Source of the DNA: Datisca glomerata | Taxonomy: Eukaryota; Streptophyta; Magnoliopsida; Cucurbitales; Datiscaceae | Assembly: GCA_003255025.1 (NCBI GenBank) | Contig: QANY01005361.1 | Span: 444,715 to 508,714, forward strand | Direction of reading: 5' to 3' | Length of the DNA stretch: 64,000 nucleotides | Shown here: positions 58,910 to 64,000 of the stretch, in pieces | Numbering within the stretch: position 1 is the stretch's first letter | How the letters are laid out: the number at the start of each line of letters is the position of its first letter | The notes under the pieces: model-generated | Database searches by the model: none | What the model was told of the DNA's origin: nothing | Seen by the model: only the letters and a program-made list of their open reading frames with translations | Made by a program: the position numbers and the translations under genes

Positions 58910-59908
58910 TAATCTACATTGAGTGGAAAGCAGACCTTCATCATCGAGGCCATCAAAGTCCGTATCATCTCCCATGCTTCCCATACCACCAAAGATATGC
59001 AAAGTGACACCACGAGTTAGAACAAGAAACAAGAAGGCATGAACATTATAATTCTCTACTACCACATGCTTATAGAAAAGTCTATTCCTCCTAAATCCAA
59101 GTCACCAACACATACTTAAAAAAATATGATAGCTGATGAGCAAAAATTTTAAAGTAAAAAAGGACAACAAATATTGTCATTTTAAATGAAACATGTTCAA
59201 GATAAAAACTCTCAATATATTATAGAGAAAGCATATTTAAATTGATTACCATCATCTTCATCCTCATCTACCAACTTGTCCCAATCTACTTTAATATAGT
59301 GTGACAGCTTGCCATCCTTTCACAATAGGTTCTTCTACCAGCCTGCCTACTGCACACCAACATTTATTTTGCTTTCCTATTACAGTGACAAACAAGAGTT
59401 CAGTAATCTAATGAATTTATCCAATTTTTAAATCTTAAACCAAAATTATACAGTGCTCATAGAATTTCAGCGATTATGTGAATTTATTCTCATTAGGGAC
59501 CTGGGTGGAACACATACATTATACATATCATGATAAATTAATTAACAATGAAACCAGAAAAAGTAATTCGTCAACTGGATCTATGAGTAACAAATTCCAA
59601 AAGATTAGTGCAGACATATACAGAACTTCCAATGTCTTAGTACTATTAATCACACGAAACGAACATATCTCCACATTAACCTTATCATAAAGCTCCAACT
59701 TCAATTCATAAAAGTCGTTTTCTGAACCAGCGCTACCAGAGAAAGTGAATACTCCTTCAGGCTCAAGGTTAACCTTGGCATTTTTTGAATCAGGAAGTAA
59801 CATGATCACCAAAACCTTGTATAACCAAATGGTATCCCGAAAAGGTCGATCTGAGTAAGAACTTTCGTGAGCCTGCACGGGAACCGTAGTTCCACAAAGA
59901 CATTCCAC
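58910..59908 (-). pseudogene. p23 (HSP90 co-chaperone) gene fragment
   Basis: Exon-like blocks on the minus strand. About 59815-59665: VIMLLPDSKNAKVNLEPEGV, FTFSGSAGSENDFYELKLEL, YDKVNVE, the CS-domain beta strands of plant p23. About 59340-59262: GW then a stop, KN, LL then a stop, KDGKLSHYIKVDWDKLVDED, EDDG, matching the GWW-K...DWDKWVDEDE block but with two stops. About 59000-58925: LHIFGGMGSMGDDTDFDGLD, DE, like the Gly/Met/Asp-rich tail. p23 stabilises the ATP-bound HSP90-client complex. With these stops and a replaced N-terminus this is a pseudogene, retaining introns, so it derives from genomic DNA, not from mRNA. Confidence 0.85.
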
Positions 59909-60147
59909 TACTCATTCTTGTTAATTCTAAAGGGAAAACCCAGGTATAGGGCTAGTGTATATGTGTGAAATTAGAAATTATGTAAAGAAATCTACTTCAT
60001 AAAAAAAAGCCTTATGTACAAGTACATGCACGAATTAGAAAAAAATAATGAATCAAATAAACAAACAAAGAACCATACAAAATGATAGGATATGATGAAA
60101 TTTTGGCTTGATTCTCTATTGATCTAAAGATGGTTAGACCAATTATT

Positions 60148-60163
60148 TTCCCTAGTGGAGTCG
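60148..60163 (-). other. Primer binding site-like sequence (Tat/Ogre type)
   Basis: The minus strand reads CGACTCCACTAGGGAA directly after the LTR end, resembling the GGCGACTCCACTGGGGA sites of Tat/Ogre gypsy elements. It fixes the LTR orientation as minus. Confidence 0.55.
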
Positions 60164-61059
60164 TGAAGCTGTCGCAACGTGCATGCGACGCGGAGCGGCG
60201 ATTGAAAAATCATTTTTTGAAAAACAAAGAAATTCGGAGTCGCTACCAATCATTTTAGGAAGTAATTGGTCACCCAATTTTAAAATCAAATATTTTGATC
60301 TGTGAAAATTTAAAGTTGGTTTGTGAGTCATTTGCGTGTGGGGAAGGTATTAGCACCCCACACCGCCCATTATGAAAAAATGTTACTAAATTTAATCAAA
60401 TATTATCCAAATTATTATTTTTTAAATAATATTATAAATATTCAATTTTGAATGTTCCATTTGGTACATTTTGCATCATAAAAATGAGAAAATAAATTAT
60501 CTTCAAAGGGTGGTATAAAGATCATTAAAAAATTATTATTTTTAATCAAAGCGTTATTGGAGTTACTCTCGGTATCCTAAAAAATTTGGTATCCCAAAAA
60601 TTCTAAAGTCCGTTATCGGATTTTTTTAGTGAAAACATAATAAAGAAATTTACAAAATTTAAATCAAATTGTTATGATTTTAATTTACGAGCGTCAATTC
60701 TGATGATAGAAGAATAAAATAATAGTCACATACAACCGTGATATACGACAATAATACATAAATAAATAAGAAGAGATAACAACTATAAATAAAAAAAAGA
60801 ATAATGAAAAGGAATGTTAGAGATGATAAATATGTATGATAAATTTTTAAAAAAAATATGTAGGGTGAAAATAATAAAACAAGATGTGAAATAATTAAAA
60901 ATATATATAAAAATAAATTAAAACAAACCAATAATATCTACTGAAAAATAGAAAAATAAACAAACATAAAAAATAAAAAAAATGAAGCAACAAAAAAACC
61001 AAAAAACCAAAAAAAAGACTTCACCCTCTGTCTTTTTTTTTTAATTTTCATGTTTTTTT

Positions 61060-61079
61060 ACACACACACAGACACACGC

Positions 61080-61111
<32 letters not shown>

Positions 61112-61118
61112 GTATATA
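61060..61118. repeat. Compound microsatellite (CA)n(TA)n(TATG)n
   Basis: A run of CA, then TA, then TATG/TGTA units inside the long LTR. Confidence 0.95.
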
Positions 61119-61214
61119 ATTGTTTAGTAAATAAATTAATAATAAATTTTTTATGTATAAAATTAATTAATCTATAAAAAATGTTTAATTTCATACATAA
61201 TTAGCATGAGTATC

Positions 61215-61645
61215 TTTTTTTTTACTACATGGTCTATTAATTACCATTTTTTATTTCTTCACCCAATGCTAATCAAATAGAAAAAAATGATCATGAATGG
61301 TAACTAATTTAAACAAGTGTCACTAAAAATAAATAAATAATTTTTTTTGGGATATAAGTATAATATTTTTTTTATTTTGGATTACTTAGTTCACTAATAA
61401 CCATTTTTTCTTTCTTCCTTCATTGCTAGGAATGATCATGGATGGTAACTAGTTTAAACAAGTGTCACTAAATAAAATACATAAAACTTTCAAAATAAAA
61501 TAATTTTTATTTGGGATATAAATATACCATTTTTTTTATTTTGGACCACTTATTTCACTAATTACCATTTTTTCTTTCTTTCTTCATTGCTAGAAGTGAT
61601 CATGGATGATAACTAGTTCAAACATGTGTCACAAAAATGATGGTC
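61215..61645. repeat. ~145-165-bp tandem repeat, three copies
   Basis: GATCATG.ATGGTAACTA-type anchors at 61289, 61434 and 61598, each preceded by TTACCATTTTTT and followed by AAAC..GTGTCAC. Lies within the long LTR. Confidence 0.85.
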
Positions 61646-62319
61646 AAAAATTAAAAAAAAAAGAGAGAAGACTTGTAAGAACATAAAAAAAAAAATCAAA
61701 GCTTAAATATTTGCATAATCATGTATAGAGGTTTTACTCTCTATTTTATGCATTTTTATGTATGAGAAATTATCATAGGAGATTTTTACATCAAATGTAC
61801 ACTTTCAACCCATTAAATGGTTGATTCACATTGAGTTAATTTTACACCCCTCAAAATTTTATCCTCATTCTCATTAATTGAGTTTATGACAAAAAAATCT
61901 CATCATCAAACTTGTAGAGAGATAAACAATATATGAAAAGTAGGAGAAATGATAAAGAATGAGCAAACAAACTTACATATGGAAAATGAAATAAAGAAAT
62001 ATAAAAAACATGAGTATGAAGAAGAGAAATGATTAATTAGAATGAACAAAATATATTGTAAGCTAAAATGTAAGAGATTTGAACTATCTTAATAAAAAAA
62101 ATGAGAAGATGGCAGATGAATAGAAATGAAAACTCTCGTTCTCTCTCTTTTTCACTATTTTCTAAAAACTTCTATTTCTCTCTCTAAAATCTCTTCTCTT
62201 TCTCACCTTCTCCTTTCAAGTGAAGACCACATCTCTATTTATAGGAAAACTTAGGACTTCACTTTTAATTTTAGTCTTTTTGTTTCTTTTTTATTTATTT
62301 TTAATCCTTGGACAAATTT

Positions 62320-63007
62320 TTTTATTTTTTAGGCATTGGTCTATTTTCAAAATCAGATAATTCTTTTAAGATAATGATGCTCTTTGACCTGATGTTTGTA
62401 ATATTGTCATGCTCTAGAGAGACATTATTTGTGCTAAAAGGTACTCTCTACTTCTGAGTACTACAAAACAATAATGATGTTGTTCCTTTGGCATACCCTA
62501 CGAAAACATATACTATTGATCTATGTTCTAACTTAGCAACATTCTTCCTTACCATGTGTGCTAGACATCACCAAATATGAAGATGACATAAGCTAGGTTT
62601 ATGTCCATTCCATTATTCTAGGGGAGTCTCGAGTACAAATTTAGAAGATACTAGATTAAGAATGTATCCATTTGTTCCCAAGGCATATTAAAAATATACA
62701 TTGGAAGAGAAGAATAGCACATCATAGATCTCAAAATGTTTAAGAGAGTAGTGTTTCTCCACTCAACTACACCATTTTGGTGGGGAATCCCCCGTGTAGT
62801 GAGCTGCGATGAAATCCTATTTTCGAAGAAATAATCCATGAATGTCACAGAGAGATGTTCACCTCCTTGATTTGATCGAATACATTTAGTCTTTCTATAA
62901 GATTCGTAGACTAGCAAAGGCTCTATGCTCAAAGAGCTAAGAGAGCCATATCTTACTAACCTTTGGTTTCTATTGAGATTAATATGCCCCTGACGTAAAT
63001 GCCACAT
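62320..63007 (-). pseudogene. copia integrase remnant (family Z)
   Basis: The minus strand reads MWHLRQGHINLNRNQRLVRY (zinc-binding His region), then an internal deletion joining LVYESYRKTK to CIRSNQGGEHLSVTFMDYFF, SQLTTRGIPHQNGVVEWRNT (second Asp changed to Asn in RSNQGGE; catalytic Glu retained in GVVEW), SMMCYSSLPMYIF, then FVLETPLE, KPSLCHLHIW, KLEHRSIVYVFVGYAKGT and NNVSLEHDNITNIR. It is the same lineage and strand as the RT at 55540-56534, with about 450 bp of coding sequence missing between them. The deletion removes the first catalytic Asp. Confidence 0.87.
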
Positions 63008-63039
63008 ATAGGTTAGCTTGGAAATTACTTTATTCTTTT

Positions 63040-63600
63040 AGATATACATACAAACCATTATCTACTTTCGTATCACGCAACATCAATATTTTAGAAGTAA
63101 TAACAACTTACACTTTTATTTCTTTTAATTGTTAAAACATTTGAAAAATTAAATCAAAACCTTCCAAACTAAGTCAGAAATCAGAAATTAAGACTAATCG
63201 TGCCACCAAAATAAAGACTAACTATGTCACCAAAATAAAGACTAACTATGTCAATGGAGACAACTAGAACCCATGCATCTAACCCTAGAATAATTTTAAG
63301 TTCTCCCTCACTTAGTCTATTAGTTTCTTGGAAACCCTTTAAAGAGTTGCATATATGATTAGTGGATGTAGAATATACACACCAGGACCCGTTAGAATCA
63401 CCAACTAAACACTGACTCAATGATGTAAATAAACTGCGTACCTTTGTTCTTATTTTCTAGGAAAAGTTCACAGTTTGCCTTCTAATGGCCAATCTTACCG
63501 CCATGGAAACACTTGCTCTTACCCCTTGCTCTTTCCCTTTTTCTTGAATCTCCTTGCTTAAGTTTGAGTCTGATAAAGAAGACAATACCATATAAGTATG
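63040..63600 (-). pseudogene. copia zinc knuckle and protease remnant (family Z)
   Basis: The minus strand, from about 63580: GDSRKRERARGKSKCFHGGK, IGH, a stop, KANCELF, a CCHC knuckle with its second Cys changed to Gly; then CLVGDSNGSWCVYSTSTNHI (the D-S/T-G active site reads YSTSTN, so the catalytic Asp is lost) and KGFQETNRLSEGELKI, then a short repeated peptide IVSLYFGDIVSLYFGG caused by a 24-bp tandem duplication at about 63193-63250. Continuous in order with the integrase at 62320-63007. Confidence 0.82.
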
Positions 63601-64000
63601 CATCCCTCCATCTAATTTAAGTATACTTTATTACATGAAAATAAAAACTCAAAACTAAACATGCAATGTATGCAATGATATCTCAACTTTCAGAAATATA
63701 CACACGCTTAGGAAGAATACACATTAAAAAGTTAGATAGGATAGGCTAATCTAATTATTTACAATTTGAAACTAACATCTATTAATCATACTAGTCCGTT
63801 ACTAATACCTAGCAGCTAATGAACATTAAGCTTCGATCTCTGAAAATAAGCATTAATGTTCGTTTACGCATGATACATAAAAATGAGTCAAGTGTATAAC
63901 ATTATTTCACCCCTCAGATTTATGACAAGCAGATAATTTTTGCTCAAGCATGTGTTTCCCAGTTATTTACTAATCAAAGTGACCATTAGTAAGACTATAC
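63601..64000. other. Window end, probable copia gag/leader region
   Basis: AT-rich. By position it should hold the gag of copia family Z, but no clear motif is visible. Confidence 0.35.

Larger units (their letters stand above)
56535..60130. mobile_element. CACTA-type element with NAC and p23 gene fragments (right end not found)
   Basis: The left terminus reads CACTATTACAAAAAGGTGG. Within 300 bp there are several copies of a palindromic subterminal motif of the type TGACGGGGATTCCCCGTCA (about 56762-56855), the hallmark layout of CACTA ends. The body contains a NAC-domain exon and exons of a p23 co-chaperone, both on the minus strand. No transposase was seen. The right limit given here is only the point where another element's primer site begins; no matching terminus was found, so the end is probably deleted. 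Confidence 0.6.
60164..62314 (-). repeat. Long LTR (2.15 kb), Tat/Ogre-like, without internal region
   Basis: On the minus strand it starts TGTCCAAGGATTAAAAATAA at 62314, has a TATA box CCTATAAATAGAG at 62233-62245, and ends GCGACAGCTTCA at 60164 beside the PBS. The inner end contains the segments CGGAGTCGCTACC and GAAGGTATTAGCACCC, found in such leaders. Its right edge cuts into copia integrase C-terminal text (NIRSKSIIILKELSDFENRP, about 62400-62330). To the left, only about 20 bp of internal sequence is recognisable before unrelated DNA. It contains a (CA)(TA) microsatellite and a three-copy tandem repeat. Confidence 0.6.

Overview
This window is nuclear DNA of a flowering plant, most likely a eudicot. 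The evidence is the mass of decayed Ty1/copia, Ty3/gypsy, LINE, CACTA and Mutator-like elements, plant-type host gene fragments with introns (NAC domain, p23, SPT5, RH1-type DEAD-box helicase, plastid-type J-protein), AT-rich spacers and no operon structure. No bacterial, organellar, tRNA, rRNA or CRISPR feature was seen. One assembly gap of 740 N lies inside a retrotransposon (5327-6066). The only genes that look intact are two near-identical J-domain protein genes (11893-12426 and 20306-20839, both on the minus strand).

Layout. 1-10520 is a nested stack. A Tnt1-like copia element on the minus strand (LTR 9878-10520, gag 9331-9619, integrase/RT 333-1374, with an integrase piece in opposite orientation at 1-331) is split by an ~8 kb CACTA element (1375-9330). 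The CACTA element carries a DEAD-box helicase exon and is itself interrupted by a complete copia element (3612-8177, TSD GATAT). 11.8-25.6 kb is an old segmental duplication of the J-protein gene and its flanks. Between or inside the copies lie a LINE relic, a copia relic and a ~4 kb insertion holding an SPT5-like pseudogene and a 45-bp minisatellite that flips orientation at about 24.76 kb.

26.2-36.2 kb has almost no coding potential and is built from tandem repeats. Two ~1.3-1.5 kb direct copies of one module (A at 26268-27815, B at 34905-36215) each hold a 40-bp array followed by a 42-bp array. Between them are a ~130-bp array, a 26-bp array and a solo LTR (30912-33472, TSD TATGA) with a 5'-truncated LINE inside.

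36.2-64 kb is AT-rich spacer plus relics: a fold-back element (40197-40485), a minus-strand copia (about 40.6-47.1 kb) split by another LTR, a plus-strand copia (48160-49910) entered by a gypsy LTR with gag, a Mutator-like transposase fragment, and several copia pieces. The last stack (54.6-63.6 kb) is a minus-strand copia whose middle is replaced by a CACTA end (56535) next to NAC and p23 gene fragments and by a 2.15 kb LTR with a Tat/Ogre-like primer site.

Nearly every coding relic carries stops or frameshifts. The two J-proteins are the only candidates for working host genes; the rest records serial insertion, gene-fragment capture and local duplication. All identifications are from reading the sequence; no searches were run.
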